A DNA stretch of 64,000 nt from Fretibacter rubidus (GTDB lineage: Bacteria; Pseudomonadota; Alphaproteobacteria; Caulobacterales; Maricaulaceae). The DNA lies in the NCBI RefSeq assembly GCF_041429785.1, contig NZ_CP163423.1:2294001-2358000 (forward strand). The letters run 5' to 3'. Within the stretch, counting starts at the first letter, position 1. Each line of letters starts with the position of its first letter. The notes beneath the pieces are model-generated. The model did not search any database and had not been told where the DNA came from. It saw nothing but the letters and a program-made list of their open reading frames with translations. Of this stretch, positions 17,056-26,688 are shown in pieces. The translations under genes and the position numbers were made by a program.

Positions 17056-17504
17056 TTAACTTAGGCCTAAACGCGGCCGCTGGCGGCGCGTTTGGTATTA
17101 TCGGCACCGTGTTGGGCCGCATCGCTGGTTTTTTTGAACGCGGGCAAAGCTTTAAACAAGAGCAAGCCCGTTGGGCGCATGAATTAGACCTGCATAAATT
17201 GCAGATGCAAATGCGTGTGCAAGAAACAGAGTTAGAACTGGCGCTGGCTGCACAAGAGGGATCTTGGCGAGGGCTGCAAGCGTCTATCGATGCAGAAGCC
17301 CGCCTTGGCCGCGCCAGCCTTTGGGTCATTAATACGCTGCGCCTTGTAAGGCCTGTCTTGACGTTAATGTTATGGCTCATCACAGCGTGGATTTTCGCGC
17401 AAACTCAAAACGGCGCCATTGTCGAGGCCGCGGTTTTTGCCGCAACCGCCGCGACATTATGGTGGTTTGGAGACCGTGCGCCCAAACCGGCCCTTAAGGT
17501 TTAA
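17043..17504 (+). CDS. GTA-type 3TM holin
   Basis: 153 residues from the ATG at 17043, which overlaps the end of the M15 gene by 13 bp; an upstream in-frame start at 17010 would overlap more. Layout: a short glycine-rich N-terminal segment (INLGLNAAAGGAFGIIGTVL), a long charged helix (KQEQARWAHELDLHKLQMQM), then the motif GSWRGLQASIDAEAR and two transmembrane helices (LRLVRPVLTLMLWLITAWIF and AVFAATAATLWWFGDR). This matches the GTA_holin_3TM family seen next to gene-transfer-agent and phage endolysins. It should form holes in the inner membrane that release or activate the endolysin. Terminator at 17540-17571. Confidence 0.8.
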   Translation: MADLINLGLNAAAGGAFGIIGTVLGRIAGFFERGQSFKQEQARWAHELDLHKLQMQMRVQETELELALAAQEGSWRGLQASIDAEARLGRASLWVINTLRLVRPVLTLMLWLITAWIFAQTQNGAIVEAAVFAATAATLWWFGDRAPKPALKV

Positions 17505-17539
17505 ACCTGCGAGGCTGGCAAGTTATTGTTCCCGCATAG

Positions 17540-17571
17540 AAAAACCCCGCAGTCGAAACTACGGGGTTTTT
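17540..17571. terminator. Bidirectional terminator between holin and giant repeat gene
   Basis: AAAAACCCCG ... CGGGGTTTTT with an inner AGT/ACT extension around a CGAA tetraloop. It can serve the holin transcript and, from the minus strand, the giant gene. Confidence 0.85.
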
Positions 17572-17601
17572 ATGTGGGCTAAGCCCGCTTGTAAAAGCGA
17601 C

Positions 17602-20600
17602 TTAGTTTTGCGGTGTCACGCGACCAATGATTTGGCCAGAGGCGTTCATGATGTTGCCTTGCGCATCGACACGACCAATGGTCACGCCGCGGCTATCAAC
17701 AACTGTTCCGTCTGCACGGACGCTCATGCCGGACATGGAGCTTGAACCGGTCGATGTGACGCCTGTGCGAGCACCGCGGACGGCGCTACCAAAGACTTCA
17801 CCAGAGGACGCGGCTGATCCGCCAGAGCTCATTGAGCCGCCTGACATTGAACCACCTGACATGGAACCGCCAGAGATCATGCCACCAGCAGAGCCAGTAG
17901 ACAGACCGCGAAGGACGATAACACCCGCAGAGTTCACAACATTGCCGTTTCCGTCAAGCATACCCAGGACAGTGCCGGATGCATCCATGACTTGGCCCGT
18001 TGAGCTGATGGTGTAGCCAGCGGAAGATCCGCCGCCTGTGACCATGCCACCGGATGAGCCGCCAACGACTGTGCCTGAGCTAAAGCCCGTTGAGCCAGTT
18101 GTTGTTCCGCCAGATGTGAAGCCACCTGAGAACGTTCCGCCAGAGATAGCGCCGCCCGTACGAGACGTGCCGCCTACCATGGAGCGCCAATCGACACCCA
18201 AGGCATCCACTGTGCGTAGTGTCAGACCACCTGTGGACATACCGCGTCTACGCTGGAACTGCTCGACCGCTGCGTAAGTCTGCTGACCGAGGCGTCCATC
18301 GATGGAGCCTTGATAGAAGCCTTGCGTTTTCAGCGCACGTTGGATTGCAGAAATCACAGTGCTGTTTGCGTTCGCTTCACAGAGGACTTGACGCCACTCA
18401 GCTTTCTCAGCTGTGACCAGTGTGCGTTTCTCAATCGTGCCAAACTCGGCTGGGATTGCGATAGTCTCAGTGCGCGGTGCTTCCACCATACGCTGAACAG
18501 TCACAGTCTCGTAACGAGCCGGGATTTCACGACGGACAGTGCGCGGGGCACCATCAACAACACGACGGGTCACTTGCTTTGTAATCGCAGGGATTACGCG
18601 CTCAGTGGTTTGTGCCGGTGTACGGACCACACGACGTGTCACTTGCTTGGTCACCGCTGGGATAACACGCTGTTGCGTGCTGGCCGGTGTCGCGATGCGA
18701 CGCTTGGTTTCCGTTCTTGTGACAGCCGGGATGACACGTTCTTGTGTCTGGGCCGGAGTGCGAACCACACGACGTGTGACCTGCTTTGTGACCGCTGGGA
18801 TAACACGCTCTGTTGTGCGGGCCGGTGTCGCTACGACACGACGCGCTACATTACGTGTGACCGCTGGGATCACTTTTTCAACAGTCTGAGCCGGTGTGCG
18901 AACGACGCGACGTGCGACCTGCTTCGTGACGGCTGGGATAACCCGTTCTGTCACTTGTGCTGGTGTTTTCACGACCTGACGAGACACTTGCTTCGTTACC
19001 GCTGGGATAACGCGCTCTGTTGTCTGCGCTGGTGTGCGAACCACACGACGTGTCACTTGCTTGGTGACTGCTGGAATGACGCGCTCTTGCGTTTGAGCAG
19101 GGGTGCGAACCACACGACGTGTCATCTGCTTGGTCACCGCAGGAACAACGCGTTCCTGTGTTGATGCAGGCGTTTTGATAACGCGACGTGTTTCCATCTT
19201 AGTAACAGCCGGGATGACACGTTCAGTGACTTGCGCTGGCGTCTCGACGACACGGCGCGTGACTTGTTTCGTCACAGCCGGGATAGCCCGTTCCATCGTC
19301 CGTGCCGGTGTTTTCACAACGCGGCGGGCGACTTGCTTGGTTACCGCAGGGATAACACGCTCTGTCGTCTGAGCCGGTGTGCGAACAACGCGGCGCGTCA
19401 CTTGCTTAGTCACCGCTGGGATGGCGCGCTCAACAGTGGCAGCCGGCGTTTTAATACGACGACGTGTCTCTGTTTTTGTGACAGCCGGAATGACACGCTC
19501 TTGTGTCTGGGCTGGCGTGCGAACCACACGGCGTGTGACTTGACGTGTGACGGCTGGAACGACCTTCTCGACAGTTTGCGCCGGTGTGCGAACCACACGA
19601 CGTGTTTCCATACGCGTCACAGCCGGGATGACACGTTCTTGTGTCTGAGCTGGTGTGCGAACAACACGGCGGGTCATTTGCTTGGTCACCGCTGGGATAG
19701 CGCGCTCAACTGTAGCAGCTGGCGTTTTCACCACACGACGGGTTTCCATTTTTGTCACAGCAGGGATAACGCGTTCCTGTGTCCGTGCCGGTGTCTTAAC
19801 GACGCGGCGAGATACAGTTTTCGTTACAGCCGGTGTTGCGCGCTCAATGGTCTGTGCCGGTGTCTTAACGACACGACGTGTTTCCATTTTCGTGACAGCC
19901 GGGATGGCACGCTCTTGTGTCTGGGCTGGTGTGCGAACAACGCGGCGCGTCACTTGCTTGGTCACCGCTGGGATAGCGCGCTCAACTGTAGCAGCTGGCG
20001 TGCGAACCACACGACGGGCTTCCATGCGGGTTACCGCTGGAATGACACGCTCTGAGACTTGCGCTGGCGTTTTAACAACGCGGCGGGTCACTTGCGCCGT
20101 CACCGCAGGAACAACACGTTCCTGTGTTTGGGCTGGCGTGCGAACCACGCGACGTGTTTCCATTTTCGTCACAGCCGGGATGACACGTTCTTGTGTCTGA
20201 GCGGGTGTACGAACAACACGGCGAGAGACTTGCTTGGTCACCGCAGGGATGACTTTTTCAACTGTACGAGCCGGTGTCTTGATGACGCGGCGTGTTTCCA
20301 TCCGGGTTACGGCTGGGATCACTTTTTCCACAGTTGATGCAGGTGTCTTAACAACGCGGCGGCTAACTTGCTTGGTCACGGCAGGAACAACGCGTTCCAC
20401 AGTGGCAGCAGGCTCGACGATACGACGACGTGTTTCAGTCTTCGTGATGGCTGGAATGACACGCTCTTGTGTTTGAGCGGGCGTACGAACAACACGACGT
20501 GTGACTTCTTTCGTCACAGCAGGTGTTGCGCGTTCCATGGTCCGTGCCGGTGTCTTAACGACGCGGCGCGTTTCCATTTTCGTTACAGCCGGAATGACAC

Positions 20601-23600
20601 GCTCTGTCACTTGTGCTGGCGTTTTAACTACGCGGCGGGTCACTTGCTTGGTCACCGCAGGAACTGTGCGTTCTTGCGTAGAGGCAGGCGTACGAACCAC
20701 ACGGCGTGTTTCCATTTTCGTTACAGCCGGAATGACACGCTCTTGTGTCTGGGCTGGTGTACGAACAACGCGGCGCGTTACCTGTTTCGTCACGGCAGGA
20801 ACAGTGCGTTCCATTGTACGAGCCGGCGTTTTAATAACGCGGCGGGTTTCTTGCTTTGTCACGGCCGGGATAACGCGCTCTGTGACTTGGGCCGGGGTGC
20901 GAACAACACGGCGGGTCACTTGCTTGGTTACCGCAGGAACGACCTGCTCAACGGTTGCAGCCGGTGTCTTAACGACGCGGCGGGTTTCCATTTTCGTCAC
21001 AGCTGGAATGACACGCTCAGTAACCTGTGCTGGAGTGCGAACAACGCGGCGGGTCACTTGCTTGGTCACCGCAGGCACAGCGCGCTCAACAGTGCGGGCT
21101 GGTGTCTTCACGACGCGGCGTGTTTCCATTTTCGTCACAGCCGGAATAACGCGCTCTTGCGTTGTTGCCGGACGGTCAACCACACGACGTGTGACTTGCT
21201 CTGTGCGGGCTGGAATAACGCGCTCTTGTGTTGACGCTGGTGTCTTCACAACACGACGAGTTTCCATTTTTGTCACAGCTGGGATGACTTTTTCAACTGT
21301 TTGGGCCGGTGTGCGAACAACGCGGCGGCTAACAGTTTTTGTCACAGCTGGGACGACACGTTCTACAGTGGAGGCCGGCGTAGCAATACGACGACGGGTC
21401 TCTGTTTTCGTGACGGCTGGAATGACACGCTCTGTCACTTGCGCCGGCGTTTTCACAACACGGCGAGTAACAGTATCTGTGCGGGCCGGAATGACGCGCT
21501 CAACAGTGCGAGCCGGTGTCTTCACAACGCGGCGTGTTTCCTGGCGGGTGACCGCTGGGATAACGCGTTCTTGTGTCGATGCCGGACGATCAACAACGCG
21601 GCGTGTCACTGTTTCTGTGCGAGCCGGGATGGCGCGCTCAACAGTGCGAGCTGCATTTTTGATACGACGACGTGTTTCCGTTTTCGTCACAGCTGGAATG
21701 ACGCGCTCTTGTGTCGTCGCAGGGCGATCCACAACGCGGCGTGTCACAGTGTCTGTGCGAGCTGGAATAGTGCGTTCCATTGTGCGGGCCGGTGTCTTCA
21801 CAACACGACGAGTGACTTGTTTTGTAACCGCAGGAATGACGCGCTCAACAACTTGGGCTTCCTCAGCGACAACGCGCTTGGAGATTGACCCCATTTGCTG
21901 ACCAAAGCGACCAGAGGCTGCCATAGCAGATCCGCCAGCGCGTGTGCCGTTACGGTCACCCGCAGCAGCCGCAGCCCGTGTTAAACCGTCACGGTCATCA
22001 AGATTGTCGCCATTGTTGTCGACAAAGCCTTTGATAACTCCGCCAAGGCGCGAACCGTTCAGACCCAAGTTACGGGCTTCAGTCATGCTCATCACGCGTG
22101 CTGGTGTCTTAACGACGCGGCGTGTGATGGTGTCAGTGATAGCGGCAACAGGGATTTCACGAACCGTAGCTTCGCGGTCAATAACGCGCTTGCTAATGGC
22201 TTTTGTTACAGCTGGGATTTGACGCTCGACTGTGCGGGCTGGTGTTTTCACAACGCGCTTCGTAATTGTCTTATACTGGGCTGGAACGATAACACGGCAA
22301 AGGATTTCACCTGTTTGCGTCACCATTGTTTGCGTCGATTCCACGACTTGCTCTGATACACCGTTAAAGACAGTGAACTGACCGCGTGTATTTGTGTTGA
22401 TGCGGTTGCCAGCACCAAGCTCTGACGCGTTAAGCGCCTGTGTGCCTGGCTTCCACTCTTCACGCGCCGGAGAGATTAAAACGCGCTCTGAGCGAGTTTC
22501 GTATACGGCAGGGATTACGTCAATTTCGACGCGAGCCGGCTGCACAACGATCTGCTCCGTGACTGTGCGGTATGATGCCGGAACAGTCTCTAGGCGTGAT
22601 GACGCTTCCTGAACAACGATAGTCTCTGTGACAGTTTCATATGTTGCTGGGATAACAACCAATTCATCGGCTGCATCTTGGGATACATAGCTTTCTGTTA
22701 CAGTTTGGAACTTGGCAGGCACAGTGACATATTCAACCGTTTGCGGCTGAACAACCACTGTCTCTGTGACAGTTTCAAATTCTGCTGGGATTGTCACAAG
22801 CTCTGTTGTTGCTTCTTGAACAACCACAGTTTCGCTAACCGTTTTATACGTTGCTGGAACAACAACAAGCTCAGTTGATGCCTCTTGGACAACAACAGTT
22901 TCGTTGTAAGTTTCATACTCGGCAGGGACAGCGACCAGCTCTGTCGTCGCAGGCTGCACAACCACAGTCTCTGTGACTGTTTTGAACGTTGGCGGCACAG
23001 TGACAAGCTCTGTTGACGCTTCCTTCACGACAACGGTCTGTGACACTGTTTCGTATTCAGCAGGAATAGTCACAAGCTCTGTTGTGGCGTCTTGCACGAC
23101 AACCGTTTCAGTCACCGTCTCAAATGTCGCCGGAATTGTCACAAGCTCTGTAGACGCTTCTTGGACAACAACAGTTTCGTTGTAAGTCTCGTATTTCGCT
23201 GGAACAGTAACGTATTCAACAGATTGCGGCTGAACCACGACTGTCTCTGTAACAGTTTCAAATACAGGCGGCACAGTGACCAATTCTGTCGTGGCTTCTT
23301 GAACCACAACTGGCTGCTGCACAGTCTCATATACGGCTGGTATAGTCACAAGCTCTGTTGACGCTTCTTGAACAACAACAGTTTCAGTTACTGTTCTGTA
23401 AGTTGCAGGAACAGTTACAAGCTCTGTCGACGCTTCTTGGACAACAATCGCTTCTTGAACTGTCTCGTATTCCGCCGGAATAGACACATATTCAACAGAT
23501 GCAGGCTGCACCACAACAGTTTCCGTTACAGTCTCGAAGACTGGCGGGATTGTGACAAGCTCTGTCGATGCTTCTTGAACAACCACTGGCTCCTGAACCG

Positions 23601-26600
23601 TTTCATATGTTGCCGGAACAGAGGCATATGTCGTTGTCGCAGGCTGCACAACCACTGTCTCAGTGACTGTGTCAAACACAGCTGGAATTGTCACAAGCTC
23701 TGTTGTGGCTTCTTGAACAACAACTGTCTCGGTGACTGTTTCGTATTCAGCTGGGACAGATACATATTCTGTCGTTGCAGGCTGCACGACAACTGTTTCA
23801 GTCACAGTGTCAAACACTGGCGGAATTGTCACCAATTCTGTCGACGCTTCTTGAACAACCACTGGCTCTTGAACGGTCTCGTAGACAGCAGGAACAGAAA
23901 CATAATCAACTGTTGCAGGCTGAACGACAACTGTTTCAGTCACGGTTTCAAACGTTGCTGGGATCGTGACAAGCTCTGTTGTCGCTTCTTGGACGACCAT
24001 TGTTTCTTGAACAGTTTCGTATTCCGCAGGAATAGAAACATATTCAACACCAGCCGGCTGAACAACCACAGTTTCTGTGACGGTTTCAAAGACAGGCGGG
24101 ATCGTCACAAGCTCTGTTGAGGCCTCTTGGACAACTACTGTGTCTGTGTAAGTCTCATATTTCGCAGGAACACTGACGTAATCCACTGTTTGCGGCTGCA
24201 CGACGACTGTCTCTGTGACAGTCTCATATGTCGCTGGGATTGTCACCTGCTCAGTAGACGCTTCCTGAACCACGATAGGCTCTTGGATTGTCTCATATAC
24301 TGGCGGGATAACTTCGTAAGTGACAGACTGCGGCTGGATAACAACAGTCTCATTGACTGTTTCAAACACTGGCGGGATTGTCACAAGCTCTGTTGACGCT
24401 TCTTGAACCACAACAGGCTCTTGAACTGTCTCAAACACAGCTGGAATTGTCACGTAATCAACAGTTTGCGGCGTCACCACAACAGTTTCAGTCACAGTTT
24501 CAAATGTTGCTGGGATCGTGACAAGCTCTGTCGTCGCTTCTTGAACCACAATTGGCTCTTCAACAGTTTCATAAACAGCAGGCACGGATACATATTCCAC
24601 GCCAGCGGGCTGAACAACAACAGTCTCTGTTACTGTTTCAAACACTGGCGGGATTGTGACAAGCTCTGTCGACGCTTCCTGAACCACAACGGGCTCTTGA
24701 ACCGTTTCAAACACAGCTGGCACAGTGACGTATTCAACGCCAGCAGGCTGCACAACAACAGTTTCTGTTACTGTCTCATAGGTTGCTGGGATTGTGACAA
24801 GTTCTGTTGACGCTTCTTGAACGACGATAGGCTCCTGCACAGTCTCAAACACAGCTGGAACAGACACATATTCAACACTAGCAGGCTGAACAACAACAGT
24901 CTCTGTGACTGTTTCAAAGACAGGCGGGATCGTCACAAGCTCTGTTGAGGCATCTTGAACAACGACAGCTTCCTCAACCGTTTCAAACACAGCTGGCACA
25001 ACGGCATACTCAACCGTCTGAGGCGTCACAACGACAGTTTCCGTAACAGTGTCAAACACTGGCGGGATCGTCACAAGCTCTGTGGTGGCCTCTTGGACAA
25101 CCATAGTCTCTTCGTAAGTTTCGTAAACAGCTGGAACGGAGACATACTCTACGCCAGCGGGCTGGACGACAACAGTTTCAGTCACTGTGTCAAACACAGG
25201 CGGTGTTGTCAGCAACTCTGTTGACGCGTCCTGAACAACGACGGTCTCGGTGACTGTTTCGTATTCAGCTGGGATAGTCACAAGCTCAACACCTGCGTCC
25301 TGAACAACAACAGTCTCAGTTACCGTGCTAAATTTCGCAGGGATTGTAACAAGCTCAGTTGTCGCTTCTTGAACAACGACAGGCTCTTGAATGGTCTCAA
25401 AAACAGCTGGGACTGTTACGTAATCAACAGATTGCGGCGTCACAACGACAGTTTCAGACACGGTCTCGAACACTGGCGGGATCGTCACAAGCTCTGTTGT
25501 GGCTTCCTGCACAACAACAGTTTCTGTCACAGTCTCAAACACTGGCGGGATCGTCACAAGCTCTGTTGACGCTTCTTGCGAAACAACAGTTTCTGTCACG
25601 GTCTCAAATGTCGCCGGAATTGTGACCAATTCTGTTGTGGCTTCTTGAACAACAACAGTCTCGTTAACCGTCTCAAAGACTGGCGGGACAGTTGTATATT
25701 CAACAGATTGCGGCTGAACAACAACAGTCTCATTCACAGTTTCATAAGTCGCTGGAATAGTCACAAGCTCTGTTGTCGCGTCTTGAACGACAACCGTTTC
25801 CGTCACTGTCTCAAACACTGGCGGGATTGTGACAAGCTCTGTCGTGGCCTCTTGCACAACGACAGTGTCTTCATATGTTTCATAGCGCGCAGGGACAGCA
25901 ACGTATTCAACTGACTCAGGCTGAACAACAACAGTTTCAGTCACCGTCTCATATACTGGCGGGATAACCACCAATTCTGTTGACGCTTCTTGAACAACAA
26001 CAGTTTCCGACACAGTGCGGAAGCTTGCTGCACCGCTATTGGATCCACCTGTGCGGTATGTATTCACAGCATTGCGTGAGATAACATTACCAGACGTTCC
26101 GACGATGCTGCCGTTACCATCTAGCATACCAATACGGTTGCCAGAGGCATTCATGACACTGCGATCAGAAGCAACGCGGTAGCTCGTAGAGCCAATCTCA
26201 AGCGTTGTCATCGCAGACCCTGTGCCGATAAGCGTTAGAGCGTCAACTGCGTTTGCTGCAATAACAGAACCATTATTAGCAACGATGTTCCCGCTGTTAT
26301 CGACAGTGCCGATGCGCGAACCAGATGCGTTTGTGACATTACGAGAGGACGGGTCGATATTATATGTCGTTCCGTTCAGGGCAACTTGGATTTGGCCACG
26401 GCCGGGGGTAATTCCGCCGCCAGTCCCTGCACCCACTGTAACAAGCTCGAAGCTTGCTTCTTGAACAAGAACACGTTCTTGAACCGTTTCAAAGCGGCCC
26501 GGAATTTTCCGGATTTCTTCACCCGCTTGGCGAAGCACAACCTGCTCTGTTGATGTTTCATACTGCGCGGGAACAATAACCCGGGCAAAGCACTCGCCTG

Positions 26601-26688
26601 GCAGCGGATTACCAGGTGGCAATTCCTGCGCGATAGTCGGTGCAGCTAATACGACGGCCGATGCGGCCATTAGTAGAGTACGTTTCAT
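17602..26688 (-). CDS. Giant exported repeat protein with two charge-opposed 23-residue arrays and a peptidoglycan-binding domain
   Basis: 3028 residues. The ATG at 26688 gives the signal peptide MKRTLLMAASAVVLAAPTIA, with cleavage after Ala20; an in-frame TTG at 26703 would add five residues. Order: a Cys-containing entry motif (GECFARVIVPAQYET); two copies of a 'NASG.RIG..D..G.IV' motif; an acidic array, residues ~222-1413, of 23-residue units like IPPVFETVTETVVVQEASTE; a second entry motif (GEILCRVIVPAQYKT); a basic array to ~2765 of units like VIPAVTKQVTRRVVRTPAQT. The basic array is broken at ~1535-1600 by a spacer holding an EF-hand-like DNNGDNLDDRDG. A PG_binding_1-like domain follows (AIQRALKTQGFYQGSIDGRL, about 2776-2818). 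The Gly/Ser tail holds two more NASG-type motifs. I count only three cysteines. Probably a cell-wall-bound fibre or spacer; function unknown. Confidence 0.85.
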   Translation of the reverse strand: MKRTLLMAASAVVLAAPTIAQELPPGNPLPGECFARVIVPAQYETSTEQVVLRQAGEEIRKIPGRFETVQERVLVQEASFELVTVGAGTGGGITPGRGQIQVALNGTTYNIDPSSRNVTNASGSRIGTVDNSGNIVANNGSVIAANAVDALTLIGTGSAMTTLEIGSTSYRVASDRSVMNASGNRIGMLDGNGSIVGTSGNVISRNAVNTYRTGGSNSGAASFRTVSETVVVQEASTELVVIPPVYETVTETVVVQPESVEYVAVPARYETYEDTVVVQEATTELVTIPPVFETVTETVVVQDATTELVTIPATYETVNETVVVQPQSVEYTTVPPVFETVNETVVVQEATTELVTIPATFETVTETVVSQEASTELVTIPPVFETVTETVVVQEATTELVTIPPVFETVSETVVVTPQSVDYVTVPAVFETIQEPVVVQEATTELVTIPAKFSTVTETVVVQDAGVELVTIPAEYETVTETVVVQDASTELLTTPPVFDTVTETVVVQPAGVEYVSVPAVYETYEETMVVQEATTELVTIPPVFDTVTETVVVTPQTVEYAVVPAVFETVEEAVVVQDASTELVTIPPVFETVTETVVVQPASVEYVSVPAVFETVQEPIVVQEASTELVTIPATYETVTETVVVQPAGVEYVTVPAVFETVQEPVVVQEASTELVTIPPVFETVTETVVVQPAGVEYVSVPAVYETVEEPIVVQEATTELVTIPATFETVTETVVVTPQTVDYVTIPAVFETVQEPVVVQEASTELVTIPPVFETVNETVVIQPQSVTYEVIPPVYETIQEPIVVQEASTEQVTIPATYETVTETVVVQPQTVDYVSVPAKYETYTDTVVVQEASTELVTIPPVFETVTETVVVQPAGVEYVSIPAEYETVQETMVVQEATTELVTIPATFETVTETVVVQPATVDYVSVPAVYETVQEPVVVQEASTELVTIPPVFDTVTETVVVQPATTEYVSVPAEYETVTETVVVQEATTELVTIPAVFDTVTETVVVQPATTTYASVPATYETVQEPVVVQEASTELVTIPPVFETVTETVVVQPASVEYVSIPAEYETVQEAIVVQEASTELVTVPATYRTVTETVVVQEASTELVTIPAVYETVQQPVVVQEATTELVTVPPVFETVTETVVVQPQSVEYVTVPAKYETYNETVVVQEASTELVTIPATFETVTETVVVQDATTELVTIPAEYETVSQTVVVKEASTELVTVPPTFKTVTETVVVQPATTELVAVPAEYETYNETVVVQEASTELVVVPATYKTVSETVVVQEATTELVTIPAEFETVTETVVVQPQTVEYVTVPAKFQTVTESYVSQDAADELVVIPATYETVTETIVVQEASSRLETVPASYRTVTEQIVVQPARVEIDVIPAVYETRSERVLISPAREEWKPGTQALNASELGAGNRINTNTRGQFTVFNGVSEQVVESTQTMVTQTGEILCRVIVPAQYKTITKRVVKTPARTVERQIPAVTKAISKRVIDREATVREIPVAAITDTITRRVVKTPARVMSMTEARNLGLNGSRLGGVIKGFVDNNGDNLDDRDGLTRAAAAAGDRNGTRAGGSAMAASGRFGQQMGSISKRVVAEEAQVVERVIPAVTKQVTRRVVKTPARTMERTIPARTDTVTRRVVDRPATTQERVIPAVTKTETRRRIKNAARTVERAIPARTETVTRRVVDRPASTQERVIPAVTRQETRRVVKTPARTVERVIPARTDTVTRRVVKTPAQVTERVIPAVTKTETRRRIATPASTVERVVPAVTKTVSRRVVRTPAQTVEKVIPAVTKMETRRVVKTPASTQERVIPARTEQVTRRVVDRPATTQERVIPAVTKMETRRVVKTPARTVERAVPAVTKQVTRRVVRTPAQVTERVIPAVTKMETRRVVKTPAATVEQVVPAVTKQVTRRVVRTPAQVTERVIPAVTKQETRRVIKTPARTMERTVPAVTKQVTRRVVRTPAQTQERVIPAVTKMETRRVVRTPASTQERTVPAVTKQVTRRVVKTPAQVTERVIPAVTKMETRRVVKTPARTMERATPAVTKEVTRRVVRTPAQTQERVIPAITKTETRRRIVEPAATVERVVPAVTKQVSRRVVKTPASTVEKVIPAVTRMETRRVIKTPARTVEKVIPAVTKQVSRRVVRTPAQTQERVIPAVTKMETRRVVRTPAQTQERVVPAVTAQVTRRVVKTPAQVSERVIPAVTRMEARRVVRTPAATVERAIPAVTKQVTRRVVRTPAQTQERAIPAVTKMETRRVVKTPAQTIERATPAVTKTVSRRVVKTPARTQERVIPAVTKMETRRVVKTPAATVERAIPAVTKQMTRRVVRTPAQTQERVIPAVTRMETRRVVRTPAQTVEKVVPAVTRQVTRRVVRTPAQTQERVIPAVTKTETRRRIKTPAATVERAIPAVTKQVTRRVVRTPAQTTERVIPAVTKQVARRVVKTPARTMERAIPAVTKQVTRRVVETPAQVTERVIPAVTKMETRRVIKTPASTQERVVPAVTKQMTRRVVRTPAQTQERVIPAVTKQVTRRVVRTPAQTTERVIPAVTKQVSRQVVKTPAQVTERVIPAVTKQVARRVVRTPAQTVEKVIPAVTRNVARRVVATPARTTERVIPAVTKQVTRRVVRTPAQTQERVIPAVTRTETKRRIATPASTQQRVIPAVTKQVTRRVVRTPAQTTERVIPAITKQVTRRVVDGAPRTVRREIPARYETVTVQRMVEAPRTETIAIPAEFGTIEKRTLVTAEKAEWRQVLCEANANSTVISAIQRALKTQGFYQGSIDGRLGQQTYAAVEQFQRRRGMSTGGLTLRTVDALGVDWRSMVGGTSRTGGAISGGTFSGGFTSGGTTTGSTGFSSGTVVGGSSGGMVTGGGSSAGYTISSTGQVMDASGTVLGMLDGNGNVVNSAGVIVLRGLSTGSAGGMISGGSMSGGSMSGGSMSSGGSAASSGEVFGSAVRGARTGVTSTGSSSMSGMSVRADGTVVDSRGVTIGRVDAQGNIMNASGQIIGRVTPQN
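18395..22295 (-). repeat. Basic 23-residue (69-bp) repeat array
   Basis: Array inside the giant gene encoding units of the form VIPAVTK-(Q/M)-(V/E)T-RRVV-(K/R)TPA-x-T-x-ER. Length divided by 69 gives roughly 54 units, with one spacer at about 21895-22085. Each unit carries a large net positive charge. Neighbouring units alternate (KMETRRVV / KQVTRRVV), giving a weaker 46-residue super-repeat. Confidence 0.9.
22450..26024 (-). repeat. Acidic 23-residue (69-bp) repeat array
   Basis: Array inside the giant gene encoding units of the form (I/V)PA-x-(F/Y)ETVTETVVVQ-(E/P)A-x-x-E-(L/Y)-V-x. Length divided by 69 gives roughly 52 units. Units are acidic and rich in V, T and E, and alternate between a QEAxTELVTI type and a QPxxVEYVxV type. 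The spacing equals that of the basic array, so both probably stem from one ancestral unit. Confidence 0.9.

Noticed and set aside
16663-17504. Prophage remnant
   Set aside because: No integrase, terminase, capsid or tail gene and no attachment-site repeats are visible; only the two lysis genes are supported.
17602-26024. Many long plus-strand open frames opposite the giant gene (for example 20501-21901 and 18310-19164)
   Set aside because: They are antisense shadows of the 69-bp repeats: repeats without stops in one frame keep other frames open. No ribosome sites or sensible domains.
17602-26024. CRISPR array
   Set aside because: The 69-bp repeats are coding, contiguous, diverged and lack regular unique spacers; no cas genes are present.
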